DNA of 13,895 nt from Natrialbaceae archaeon. Lineage in GTDB: Archaea > Halobacteriota > Halobacteria > Halobacteriales > Natrialbaceae. This document shows positions 5,750 through 12,604 of this stretch, piece by piece (the first letter of the stretch is position 1; the number at the start of each line of letters is the position of its first letter). The notes below the pieces were generated by a model that searched no databases, was not told the DNA's origin, and was given only the letters and a program-made list of their open reading frames with translations. A program made the translations under genes and the position numbers. Location: the NCBI GenBank assembly GCA_003552325.1, contig PUKM01000216.1:1-13895 (forward strand), in the 5' to 3' direction.

Positions 5750-7354
5750 ATGTCACGTGAACACGTCTCACGACGAACGCTACTGCGAGGAGTAGGCGCA
5801 GGTGTAGCCACAGCGGCAATTGCGGGCCACGCCAGCGCGGACGATGACGACCAATACATCGTTGGGCTCGAGGCCAGTGCTGGCTTCGGGGTCGCGAGTG
5901 AGCAGGCAGAGAGCGTCCGCCGGGAGCTCGACTTCGGCGGCATCGGAAAGGCCGTCTCCGGAAGTTTCTCCGATCAAGCGCTCGATGGGCTCAGGAATCA
6001 TCCAAGTGTTCGATACATCGAAAAGAACGGTCGGATGCACGCACTTGGGCAGGAAACTCCGTATGGCATCGAGAAGGTTGAAGCCGACGTCGCGATCGAT
6101 GACGGTGAGACCGGCGACGGCATCAGCGTCGCCGTTATCGACACGGGTATCGACGCCGAACACGAAACGCTCGAGGAGAACCTTGGTGAAGGCTGGGCGG
6201 CAGACGGCGCCGAGTGTACGACCGACTGTAGCGGCGGCCCGTTCGGCGGTGGCGGGAACGACATTGACGAGTGTCTCGAGGAGTGGGACGACGATAACGA
6301 CCACGGAACTCACTGTGCGGGAACCGTCGGGGCGGCAGACAACGGCGTCGGCGTGCTCGGAGTCGCTCCCGATGTAACACTCCACGCTGTGAAAGTCCTC
6401 GAGTGCGACGGTGGTGGCTCGTTTGATGCTATCGCAGACGGGGTTGTCTGGTCGGCAGACCAGGGCCACGAGGTACAGAGTATGAGCCTCGGTGGTGACA
6501 CCGACTCGGACGCACTGCGAGATGCGATCCAGTATGCATACGACAAGGGCGTCATCATGGTAGCGGCGGCTGGGAACGACGGCCCCTGTGACGACTGTGT
6601 CGGCTATCCAGCAAAATACGACGAAGTGATCGCGGTATCGGCGACTGACGAGGACGACGACCTCGCGGACTTCTCCTCGACCGGACCGGAGATCGAACTC
6701 GCTGCCCCCGGAGTGGACGTCAACTCGAGCATTCCACGTGATGATTACGACGAGTTCTCGGGGACGTCGATGGCGTGCCCACACGTGGCGGGCGCCGTTG
6801 CCACCTTGCTGGCGGCTGGGTACGATGCAGACGAGGTTCGCGACATTCTCAAAGACGCCGCGGACGACATCGGCCTCGAGGACGAAGAACAGGGCGAAGG
6901 ACGGCTCAATGTCGCGTCTGCACTCGATATTGACGACGATGACGAGGATGACGACGAGGATGATGACGATGACGATGACGATGAAGACGACGAGGACGAT
7001 GACGACGAGGATGATGACGACGAGGATGATGACGACGATGACGACGATGACGACGACGACGATGACGCTGAAACCGACCCTGTCATCGAAACCTTTGACA
7101 CAGATAGCTACTCGAGCGGTCCCTGGTCGCGCGCCGACGTCGACTGGGCCGTCTCCGACGAGGACGGCGCACTCGACAGCGTGACGACCGAACTCCTCGA
7201 CGGCTCGGACGTGCTCGACAGCGAAACCTCGAGCGTCAGTGGCTCGAGCGCCTCAGGTGAGCACGAACTGAGAACACGTGACAGTCCGGACAGCGTCCGC
7301 GTGACGGTCGTCGACGACGCTGGAAACGAAGACAGCGAAACCCAGGATTACTGA
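5750..7354 (+). CDS. Tat-exported subtilisin-like serine protease (halolysin type) with poly-Asp/Glu tract
   Basis: This is a secreted S8 family endopeptidase of 534 residues. The N-terminus is a twin-arginine signal (SRRTLLRGVG, then an Ala-rich segment ending at HASA, about residue 30). A propeptide of the I9 type follows, about 35-97 (YIVGL to VRYIEKNGRMHAL). The catalytic domain is about 105-392 with Asp131 (VAVIDTGID), His185 (NDHGTHCAGT), oxyanion Asn276 (AAAGND) and Ser340 (GTSMACPHVAG). Residues 395-439 are only Asp and Glu, followed by a 95-residue beta-rich, Ig-like C-terminal domain (inference). Eight cysteines are present, three of them (156, 160, 175) in a Gly-rich insert between the catalytic Asp and His. 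The ATG at 5750 puts the Tat motif at the N-terminus; the frame opens 20 codons earlier. Confidence 0.93.
   Translation: MSREHVSRRTLLRGVGAGVATAAIAGHASADDDDQYIVGLEASAGFGVASEQAESVRRELDFGGIGKAVSGSFSDQALDGLRNHPSVRYIEKNGRMHALGQETPYGIEKVEADVAIDDGETGDGISVAVIDTGIDAEHETLEENLGEGWAADGAECTTDCSGGPFGGGGNDIDECLEEWDDDNDHGTHCAGTVGAADNGVGVLGVAPDVTLHAVKVLECDGGGSFDAIADGVVWSADQGHEVQSMSLGGDTDSDALRDAIQYAYDKGVIMVAAAGNDGPCDDCVGYPAKYDEVIAVSATDEDDDLADFSSTGPEIELAAPGVDVNSSIPRDDYDEFSGTSMACPHVAGAVATLLAAGYDADEVRDILKDAADDIGLEDEEQGEGRLNVASALDIDDDDEDDDEDDDDDDDDEDDEDDDDEDDDDEDDDDDDDDDDDDDDAETDPVIETFDTDSYSSGPWSRADVDWAVSDEDGALDSVTTELLDGSDVLDSETSSVSGSSASGEHELRTRDSPDSVRVTVVDDAGNEDSETQDY
6932..7066 (+). repeat. Low-complexity GAY/GAR codon tract encoding 45 acidic residues
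   Basis: Forty-five consecutive codons are all GAC, GAT, GAG or GAA (38 Asp, 7 Glu). Because GAC and GAT are mixed irregularly, the tract is protein-level low complexity with a trinucleotide-repeat character that could expand or contract. Confidence 0.9.
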
Positions 7355-7375
7355 ACACCCTGCCGGCACGGACGC

Positions 7376-7382
7376 TTTTTTT
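7376..7382 (+). terminator. T-tract terminator after the subtilase gene
   Basis: Seven consecutive T residues lie 21 bp after the protease stop, preceded by the GC-rich GCCGGCACGGACGC. Archaeal RNA polymerase ends transcription at such U-tracts. It would separate the protease from the DUF1028 gene. Confidence 0.5.
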
Positions 7383-7415
7383 GGGAGTGACTGCGTGTCC
7401 TCGAGTGACACGGCC

Positions 7416-8126
7416 ATGACCTTCAGTATCTGCGCACACGAAACCTACGAGGACGAAGACGGCGAGGAACACGACCGGTTCGGCGTCGCCGTCACCACCA
7501 GACTCCCCGGCGTCGGCACGCTCTGTCCGTTCGTCAGTGAGAACGGTGCGGTCGCCACACAGAGTCTGGTCAACGTCGACCTGGGGCGGATGGGGATCGA
7601 ATACATCGACGACGGACTCGCCGTCGAAGACGCCCTCGAGGCGCTGCTCAATGCAGACGATGGCGCGTCTAACCGCCAGCTCCACGGTGTCGACCGTGAG
7701 GGGACGTTCACCTTCTCCGGTGATGACTGCAAACCCTGGTTCGGCCACACGAGCGGGGACGGCTACACCGTGGCGGGTAACCTCCTGACTGGAGCGTCCG
7801 TGATCGAGGCGACAGCGGAGGCCTACGAGACCACCCGAGACGGCGACGAACCACTCGCTAAACGTCTGATCGACGCCCTGGCCGCCGGTCAGGACGAAGG
7901 TGGGGACAAACGAGAGGAGTTGCGCGTCCAGAGCGCGGCCGTCCTGGTCGAGACGACCGAATCATACGAACTCGAGCCGTTTTACAACGACCTGCGCGTC
8001 GACGCCAGCCTCGAGCCACTCGTCGATATGGCAGAGACGTACGACCTGGCACTAGAGGGGTACGAAAAAACGCTCGAAAAGTACGCCGACGCCTACGAGG
8101 AAGACGATATCGATGCCAGTAACTGA
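7416..8126 (+). CDS. DUF1028 family protein (putative Ntn-hydrolase fold)
   Basis: The 236-residue protein matches DUF1028, an uncharacterised family related to N-terminal nucleophile hydrolases. Family marks are the start MTFSICAHE, ENGAVATQSLVNVDLGRMG, TVAGNLL, and GGDKREELRVQSAAVLV around residue 163-178. If Met1 is removed, Thr2 becomes the N-terminal residue and could be the nucleophile, as in other Ntn hydrolases (inference). For that reason I prefer the ATG at 7416 over the GTG at 7395, which would add MSSSDTA ahead of the conserved start. The C-terminal 50 residues are an acidic helical extension (LEPLVDMAETYDLALEGYEK). The substrate is unknown; bacterial members are often near peptide or amino-acid degradation genes. 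It is 61 bp after the protease stop, with a T-tract between. Confidence 0.85.
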   Translation: MTFSICAHETYEDEDGEEHDRFGVAVTTRLPGVGTLCPFVSENGAVATQSLVNVDLGRMGIEYIDDGLAVEDALEALLNADDGASNRQLHGVDREGTFTFSGDDCKPWFGHTSGDGYTVAGNLLTGASVIEATAEAYETTRDGDEPLAKRLIDALAAGQDEGGDKREELRVQSAAVLVETTESYELEPFYNDLRVDASLEPLVDMAETYDLALEGYEKTLEKYADAYEEDDIDASN

Positions 8127-8139
8127 CTGCTGAGGGCTG

Positions 8140-8619
8140 TTATCCCGAAAACGAGTAGAGTTCGTCGCCGACGTAGTGGAGTGAGTCGACGACCTTCCCC
8201 GCATCACCGACCATCTCGTCGCCAGCCACGCGGGCACGCCCAACTGCGAGGACTTTCCCGTGGGACTCTTCGGCGATCAAGACGAGGTCGTCGGGTTCGA
8301 TGTCCGGATCCGCCTCGGTGATCCCCGGACGCATCACGTCCGCCCCATCCGAGACGAACGAGACTGCGCCGGCGTCGACGGTGACGATCCGATGGCTTGG
8401 GTCGTACGCGTTTGCCCCACGTACGGTGAGAAACGGCTCCTCGTCGAAGTATGCAATCTCGGGGGAGCCGTCGACCAGGACGACCTCCCAGTCGCTGTCC
8501 TCGAACTCCACGCGTTCGTAGGCGTCCCCCTCGAGCTCGACGCCGAGACCGGACGCGACGGCCGACTCGAGGTCTGAGACCACGTCGCTGCGGAGGTGGT
8601 GTCGTGATTTGACGTCCAT
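8140..8619 (-). CDS. PUA-domain RNA-binding protein
   Basis: The 159-residue protein has an N-terminal alpha/beta domain (about 1-72: MDVKSRHHLRSD, later EIAYFDEEPFLTV) and a C-terminal PUA domain (about 76-152: RIVTVDAGAVSFVSDGADVM, then ITEADPDIEPDDLVLIAEE, then AVGRARVAG). This arrangement matches the archaeal MCT-1/Tma20-like group, small PUA proteins thought to bind tRNA or rRNA, related to eukaryotic factors of translation re-initiation (family knowledge; the exact role here is unknown). The ATG at 8619 is supported by a TATA-like box 28 bp upstream; a GTG at 8631 would add only four residues. It converges with the DUF1028 gene (13-bp gap) and diverges from the small Cys-rich gene. Confidence 0.85.
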   Translation of the reverse strand: MDVKSRHHLRSDVVSDLESAVASGLGVELEGDAYERVEFEDSDWEVVLVDGSPEIAYFDEEPFLTVRGANAYDPSHRIVTVDAGAVSFVSDGADVMRPGITEADPDIEPDDLVLIAEESHGKVLAVGRARVAGDEMVGDAGKVVDSLHYVGDELYSFSG

Positions 8620-8643
8620 ACGCGCCAGCACGAGCGGTCCGGG

Positions 8644-8652
8644 GATAAAAGG
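8644..8652 (-). promoter_or_regulatory. TATA-like box of the PUA-protein gene
   Basis: On the minus strand this reads CCTTTTATC, centred about 28 bp before the ATG at 8619. Confidence 0.55.
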
Positions 8653-8725
8653 CCCGTCTCCGCCCGACGGGCACGGTCCCTCTCGATGCTGCCAGTTTCG
8701 ACGGGTCAGGAAACCGGTGCGAACG

Positions 8726-8733
8726 GCTAAGTA
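8726..8733 (+). promoter_or_regulatory. TATA-like box of the Cys-rich small gene
   Basis: GCTAAGTA is centred about 26 bp before the ATG at 8756; it is weaker than its neighbours. Confidence 0.4.
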
Positions 8734-8755
8734 CTCCCTCGTCTATCACACTCGT

Positions 8756-9046
8756 ATGTGGCTCTCCCGGTGGCGGACCGAGACGGTCACCTGCATTGCC
8801 TGCGGGGAGACCGTCACCCGAGATGAAGCCCGCGAGTACGACAAATATGGCAATCGGTGGGACCGCGCGGGCAAAACCTTCGAGCACCTGTGTAAACCCT
8901 GTGACCGGGACCTCTGTCGCCGGGACCGTCGGGGCCTCGAGGCACACCTCATCGAACTCGAGGCTGGCGAACACTCACAGGAAGCATTCGTGCGGCGATA
9001 CGTGTGTGCACTCGAGGAACGGGAGCGACTCGAACGGCGCGAGTAA
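8756..9046 (+). CDS. Small Cys-rich, probably zinc-binding protein of unknown function
   Basis: The 96-residue product has two CxxC knuckles: C13-x2-C16 (VTCIACGETV) and C46-x2-C49 (LCKPCDRDLC, with a further Cys at 54). Together they form a likely treble-clef or zinc-ribbon site separated by a 29-residue charged loop. The C-terminal half is helical and charged (GLEAHLIELEAGEHSQEAFV, ending EERERLERRE). I do not recognise a named family. Such proteins in haloarchaea are common and mostly uncharacterised; nucleic-acid or protein binding is plausible but unproven. The ATG at 8756 was chosen because a TATA-like box lies upstream and the 49 residues of open frame before it are Pro/Ser/Arg-rich. 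It is divergent from the PUA gene and convergent with rtcB. Confidence 0.72.
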   Translation: MWLSRWRTETVTCIACGETVTRDEAREYDKYGNRWDRAGKTFEHLCKPCDRDLCRRDRRGLEAHLIELEAGEHSQEAFVRRYVCALEERERLERRE

Positions 9047-9091
9047 GGGCGAGACCATGGAGAGGGTACTTTCGACACCGAGCAGCGTACA

Positions 9092-10567
9092 CTAGGGCGC
9101 TTTGAAGTTGTGCACCGGCTCGAGACGGTCGACCACCGTGGCCGTTTCCCCCAGCGCGGCCTCGATCGCCTCGCTCGATTTGTAGGCTCCAGGCGCTTCA
9201 TCGAGGGGGATGACGCTCGAGTGGACACCGCCGGCGGTGAGGGCGGCAGAAACCTCCGCTTCCTCGAATTCGCGACGAGCCTGCCCGCGGCTCATCGTCC
9301 GTCCGGCGCCGTGACAGACGGAGTAGTTCCACTCGGGGTTCGAGGCCCCTTCACAGATGAGGGTCCCATCGACCATGTTGAACGGCACGACCACCCGTTC
9401 CCCTTCGTACGCACGTGTCGCGCCTTTGCGGATGATCCCGTCACGAAAGTCGATGTAGTTGTGTGTCGACTCGATTCGGTCCTCGATATCGGCCTCGACG
9501 ATATCGGCGACGGCCTCGAGCATCACGCGACGGTTCTCGGCGGCGTAGTGCTGACAGAACACCATGTCGATCAGGTAGCCCGCGGCGGCGTCCCTCTCGA
9601 GGTAATCCAAGTCGTCACCATCGACGGCATCCGGGTCGGGGACGGCGGCTTTGAGTTCGTTACTGATCGCCTCGATCCGGCTCGGATCGGTGTCGAGGAA
9701 GTCGGCTTTCAGGGCCTCGTAGTCGACGAAATCTTGCCCTTTGCCACCCTGGAGCCACTCGAGCAGGTCGCTATCATCCACCGTTTCGGGGTCACACCGG
9801 ACGTATTCGGGGTACTGCTTCAACACACGACGGGCGTCCTCGAGACTGTCGTCGTGGACGCGGGCAGCCTGGGTCTGCCAGTAGTCGGCGGTGTTGGCTC
9901 CGAGGCCGCGGCTGCCCGAGTGGACGACGACCCAGTAGGCACCCGTCTCGGCGCTCCTCGCGAGTTCGATGAAGTGGTTGCCAGAGCCGAGCGTGCCCAC
10001 GCTCTCGATCGCCGTGTTCAGGTCGAAATACGAACTCTGCTGGCCGGCACGATCACGACAGAGGGCTTTGAAGTAGCCGATATCGTAGCCGCCGCTCGCG
10101 AGAAACGCCTCGATCTTCGGCCGGAAGCTCTCGTGGGCGACGTCGAGAAACTCCTCGAGCCGGGTCGTCGCGGCGGCCCAGGGGAACTCGTCCTTGACGT
10201 GGTAGTACTCGCGATCGGGCGCCTCGAGTCCTTCGGGGCCAAACCCCATGGGGATCCGGTTTCGGACGGCTTCGTCGAGGGCCTCCCCCTCGAGTCCGAG
10301 TTCGTGGCCGAGCGAGGCGGCGGCCATCCCACAGCCGATATCGACGCCGACGACGTTGGGGACGACGCGGTCGCCGAGGGGCATCGTGAAGCCGACGACG
10401 CTGCCTTTCCCCCAGTGGGCGTCGGGCATGATCCGGACGGGTCCGGTGAACGCTTCGTGGTCGATCATGGTACGGATCTGCTCGAGACACCCCTCCTCGA
10501 TGGCGTCGCTCCCCTCGTCGACACCCATGATTCGGGCGGTCGTGGATTCGCCTTCGAGTTCGATCAT
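9092..10567 (-). CDS. rtcB: RNA-splicing ligase RtcB
   Basis: RtcB joins a 2',3'-cyclic phosphate (or 3'-phosphate) end to a 5'-OH using GTP and Mn2+, sealing exons after archaeal tRNA intron removal. At 491 residues the length is typical. The active-site set is complete and in order: Asp76 and Cys79 (DIGCGM), His198 (GSGNHFIEL), His216 (HSGSRGLG), His369 (STHNYIDF) and the guanylated His419 (CHGAGRTMSR). These correspond to D95, C98, H203, H234, H329 and H404 of the Pyrococcus enzyme. There is no intein, although intein insertion is known in this family. The start MIELEGEST is supported by the TATA-like box GTTTAAACG about 27 bp upstream. A long open frame on the opposite strand is a shadow. 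Confidence 0.96.
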   Translation of the reverse strand: MIELEGESTTARIMGVDEGSDAIEEGCLEQIRTMIDHEAFTGPVRIMPDAHWGKGSVVGFTMPLGDRVVPNVVGVDIGCGMAAASLGHELGLEGEALDEAVRNRIPMGFGPEGLEAPDREYYHVKDEFPWAAATTRLEEFLDVAHESFRPKIEAFLASGGYDIGYFKALCRDRAGQQSSYFDLNTAIESVGTLGSGNHFIELARSAETGAYWVVVHSGSRGLGANTADYWQTQAARVHDDSLEDARRVLKQYPEYVRCDPETVDDSDLLEWLQGGKGQDFVDYEALKADFLDTDPSRIEAISNELKAAVPDPDAVDGDDLDYLERDAAAGYLIDMVFCQHYAAENRRVMLEAVADIVEADIEDRIESTHNYIDFRDGIIRKGATRAYEGERVVVPFNMVDGTLICEGASNPEWNYSVCHGAGRTMSRGQARREFEEAEVSAALTAGGVHSSVIPLDEAPGAYKSSEAIEAALGETATVVDRLEPVHNFKAP

Positions 10568-10589
10568 GCGCTATGTGTTGGACGCCCTC

Positions 10590-10598
10590 GTTTAAACG
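10590..10598 (-). promoter_or_regulatory. TATA-like box of rtcB
   Basis: The palindromic GTTTAAAC core is centred about 27 bp before the rtcB ATG at 10567. Because it is symmetric it could also act on the + strand, but no gene begins about 27 bp downstream there. Confidence 0.55.
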
Positions 10599-10766
10599 TC
10601 GACCGCCTCTCGCTGGGTGTGCCGTGAGGGTGTCTCAGGCACCCGTCGAGTCATCACCGTCATCCGCTCGAGCTGGTGGCCCTCTCGGGCACGATGGTCC
10701 GCACGCGATCGGTCGGGCGTCCCTGTTCACTCGAGCGACGGCCTCGGTTGCCACCGCCACAATCCC

Positions 10767-10773
10767 CTTTAGG
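10767..10773 (+). promoter_or_regulatory. TATA-like box of the RFAP-synthase-like gene
   Basis: CTTTAGG is centred about 24 bp before the ATG at 10794. Between this and the rtcB promoter (about 10600-10765) I see no gene, only a short hairpin (GGGTG 10628-10632 with CACCC 10640-10644). Confidence 0.45.
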
Positions 10774-10793
10774 CCGCTCCCGATACTGTGGGT

Positions 10794-11777
10794 ATGCAGC
10801 GCGTGACGGTTTCGACAGGGGCTCGCCTCCACTTCGGCTTTCAGAACCTGTCGTTGGCCCGCGAACGCCTCTATGGCGGGCTCGGCGTCGGCCTCGAGGA
10901 GCCCCAACTCAGGGTGACGGCAGTCCCCGATGCAACCGTCAGTGCCGATGACGACCTCGCTGAGCAATATGCCCACCGGGCCGTCGACTGCCTCGAGGTT
11001 CCGGGGGTCAGTCTCACCGTCGACGAACGTCTTCCGCGACACGTCGGCCTCGGCAGTGGCACCCAACTCGCTCTCGCGGTCTTGCGGGCGACGGCGGCAG
11101 CATACGGACTCGAGCCGTCGATCCGGACCCTGGCTCCGTCGTTGGGGCGTGGTGGGCGGAGCGGCATCGGCGTCGCGACGTTCGAAAACGGCGGGTTCGT
11201 CGTCGACGCCGGCCACCCAACGGGCCGATTTACCACCGAGCCCCCGGCTGAGGGTGACTGGACGGTCCCGCCCGTGGTCTCGAGACACGAGCTCCCGGCA
11301 TCCTGGCGGTTTCTGCTCGTGATTCCCGACGTCGAACCGGGGAGGAGTGGCGGTGATGAGGACGCGAGTCTTCGGACGGTGATCGAACAGGCCGATCCGA
11401 CGATCGCTGACGATATCGCCGGACTGCTCACGAGGCGGTTGTTGCCCGCCGCTGCGGCCGGCCGCCTCGAGGCGTTCGGTGATGCACTCACAGCGATCGG
11501 GCAGAAAAACGGGGCCTGGTATACCGAAGTCCAGGGTGGGGTGTTCCGGCCGCCCGCCGGAGAAATCGTCGAAGGCCTTCGAACGTCGCCGAGTATCACC
11601 GGTGTTGGTCAGTCATCCTGGGGCCCGACCGTCTACGGTGTTACCGACCACTCCCACAGCGACGCGGCTGTGAAAGCCGCTGAAGCCGTTCTCGAGGAAA
11701 CCGGTATCGATGGCTCAGTGCAGTTGGCGACGGCAGCACGGACCGGGGCGACCGTGGAGCGAAGGCCCCTCGAGTGA
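10794..11777 (+). CDS. Beta-ribofuranosylaminobenzene 5'-phosphate synthase family protein (GHMP fold)
   Basis: The 327-residue protein belongs to the GHMP superfamily and most resembles beta-RFAP synthase, which in methanogens condenses PRPP with 4-hydroxybenzoate or aminobenzoate in tetrahydromethanopterin synthesis, releasing CO2. Visible marks are the N-terminal TGARLHFGFQNLS, the GHMP glycine-rich loop PRHVGLGSGTQLALAV (81-96), GRGGRSGIGVATFENGGFVV (118-137, the RFAP-type segment followed by DAGH), and a C-terminal GVGQSSWGPTVYG. The ATG at 10794 fits the TATA-like box; a GTG six bases earlier is the alternative. Haloarchaea are generally regarded as using folate-type cofactors, so the real substrate here is uncertain. 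Homoserine or mevalonate kinase is less likely because of the RFAP-type motifs. Confidence 0.82.
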   Translation: MQRVTVSTGARLHFGFQNLSLARERLYGGLGVGLEEPQLRVTAVPDATVSADDDLAEQYAHRAVDCLEVPGVSLTVDERLPRHVGLGSGTQLALAVLRATAAAYGLEPSIRTLAPSLGRGGRSGIGVATFENGGFVVDAGHPTGRFTTEPPAEGDWTVPPVVSRHELPASWRFLLVIPDVEPGRSGGDEDASLRTVIEQADPTIADDIAGLLTRRLLPAAAAGRLEAFGDALTAIGQKNGAWYTEVQGGVFRPPAGEIVEGLRTSPSITGVGQSSWGPTVYGVTDHSHSDAAVKAAEAVLEETGIDGSVQLATAARTGATVERRPLE

Positions 11778-11928
11778 CCGTTTCAGCACTCGAGTCGACG
11801 CTCGTTACCGGTGGTGCGTTGGCGTCCGTGATCTCCTCACGATGGCCGTCTTTCCCTTCGTTCAATTTCGGTGACTTTCAGGCCAACCCTCGAGGAACTA
11901 CAAGCTGACTCGTGCTGTCACTGTCTCC

Positions 11929-12183
11929 ATGGAGGAGATCAAACTCAGCCGCGTCGAAGACGCGCTGGCGAAACTCACCTATCCCGTGACGCGAGCGGAC
12001 GCAGCCAGCGAGCTCGAGAACGTCACGCTCCTATTAGCCGATGGGGAGACGAATCTCGGTGGCGTCATCGAGGATACATACAGCAAGCGCTACGAATCAG
12101 TCGAAGACCTCGAAACGTCGTTATTCACCGTGTTGCCCGTGGAAGCCGTGGGCGAACCGTTCCAGTCCGAAGGCGAGGGGTGA
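11929..12183 (+). CDS. Small acidic haloarchaeal protein, DUF5789-like
   Basis: The 84-residue acidic protein begins MEEIKLSRVEDALAKLTYPV. It has a central TRADAASELENVTLLLADGE and ends LPVEAVGEPFQSEGEG. This pattern resembles the small haloarchaeal family I recall as DUF5789; the family name is from memory and moderately sure. Function is unknown. Predicted structure is short helices around one beta segment (VTLLLADG), with no cysteines, signal or membrane helix. Only a weak TATA candidate lies upstream (AACTACAAG near 11896-11904, about 29 bp before the ATG). The 150 bp between the RFAP-like gene and this start hold nothing else I can support. Transcription factor S follows after 66 bp with its own promoter. 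Confidence 0.8.
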   Translation: MEEIKLSRVEDALAKLTYPVTRADAASELENVTLLLADGETNLGGVIEDTYSKRYESVEDLETSLFTVLPVEAVGEPFQSEGEG

Positions 12184-12216
12184 TCGACCAAACCCGTGTC
12201 GGCGGACAGAACGCGT

Positions 12217-12224
12217 GTTTAATG
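12217..12224 (+). promoter_or_regulatory. TATA-like box of tfs
   Basis: GTTTAATG is centred about 30 bp before the ATG at 12250. Confidence 0.5.
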
Positions 12225-12249
12225 TGTCTCCACATCCGTAGGCCGCTGT

Positions 12250-12558
12250 ATGGAGTTCTGCGACGACTGCGGTTCGATGATGAAAGCCGACGATGGCCTG
12301 TGGCGCTGTGGCAGTTGTGACTACACCAAGCCCAAAGGGGATGCTGCAGCCTACACCGTCACGACCGATCAAGAGGCCACCGAGGTCATCGAATCGTCGA
12401 ACGAGACGTCCCTCCCCGAAACAGAGGCCCGCTGTCCGAACTGTGAACACGACCGGGCGCTCTGGTATCTGCAACAAATTCGATCCGCCGACGAGTCAGA
12501 GACGCGCTTTTTCATCTGTACGGCCTGTGAGCACAAGTGGCGCGAAGACGACCACTGA
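12250..12558 (+). CDS. tfs: Transcription elongation factor S (TFS), RNA-cleavage stimulating
   Basis: TFS enters the RNA polymerase secondary channel and stimulates cleavage of backtracked transcripts; it resembles RPC11/RPB9 with TFIIS function. The 102-residue protein has an N-terminal zinc ribbon (C4, C7, C20, C23: EFCDDCGSMM and WRCGSCDYT), a linker of about 35 residues, and a C-terminal zinc ribbon (C62, C65, C90, C93: ARCPNCEHDRA and FICTACEHKWRE). The catalytic acidic pair Asp81-Glu82 is intact in RSADESETRFF, so the protein should be an active factor, not one of the inactive paralogues. Both ribbons are complete. It stands alone under its own promoter and converges with trmI (46-bp gap). 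Confidence 0.94.
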   Translation: MEFCDDCGSMMKADDGLWRCGSCDYTKPKGDAAAYTVTTDQEATEVIESSNETSLPETEARCPNCEHDRALWYLQQIRSADESETRFFICTACEHKWREDDH

Positions 12559-12604
12559 GCCCCAATCCAGTGCCTGCTCGAGACGCCTCGCCCAGCCGAA
12601 ATCG

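Noticed and set aside
5780..6784. A 334-codon minus-strand frame inside the subtilase gene
   Set aside because: It lies entirely within the recognised protease, has no recognisable domain, and mirrors its codon bias.
6932..7066. The acidic codon tract as a CRISPR or DNA tandem repeat array
   Set aside because: There are no regular repeat-spacer units; GAC/GAT/GAG/GAA are mixed irregularly within one intact reading frame.
9110..10627. A 505-codon open frame on the + strand opposite rtcB
   Set aside because: It is a full-length shadow of a highly conserved gene, caused by strong GC bias at third positions; no family similarity is visible and no promoter fits.
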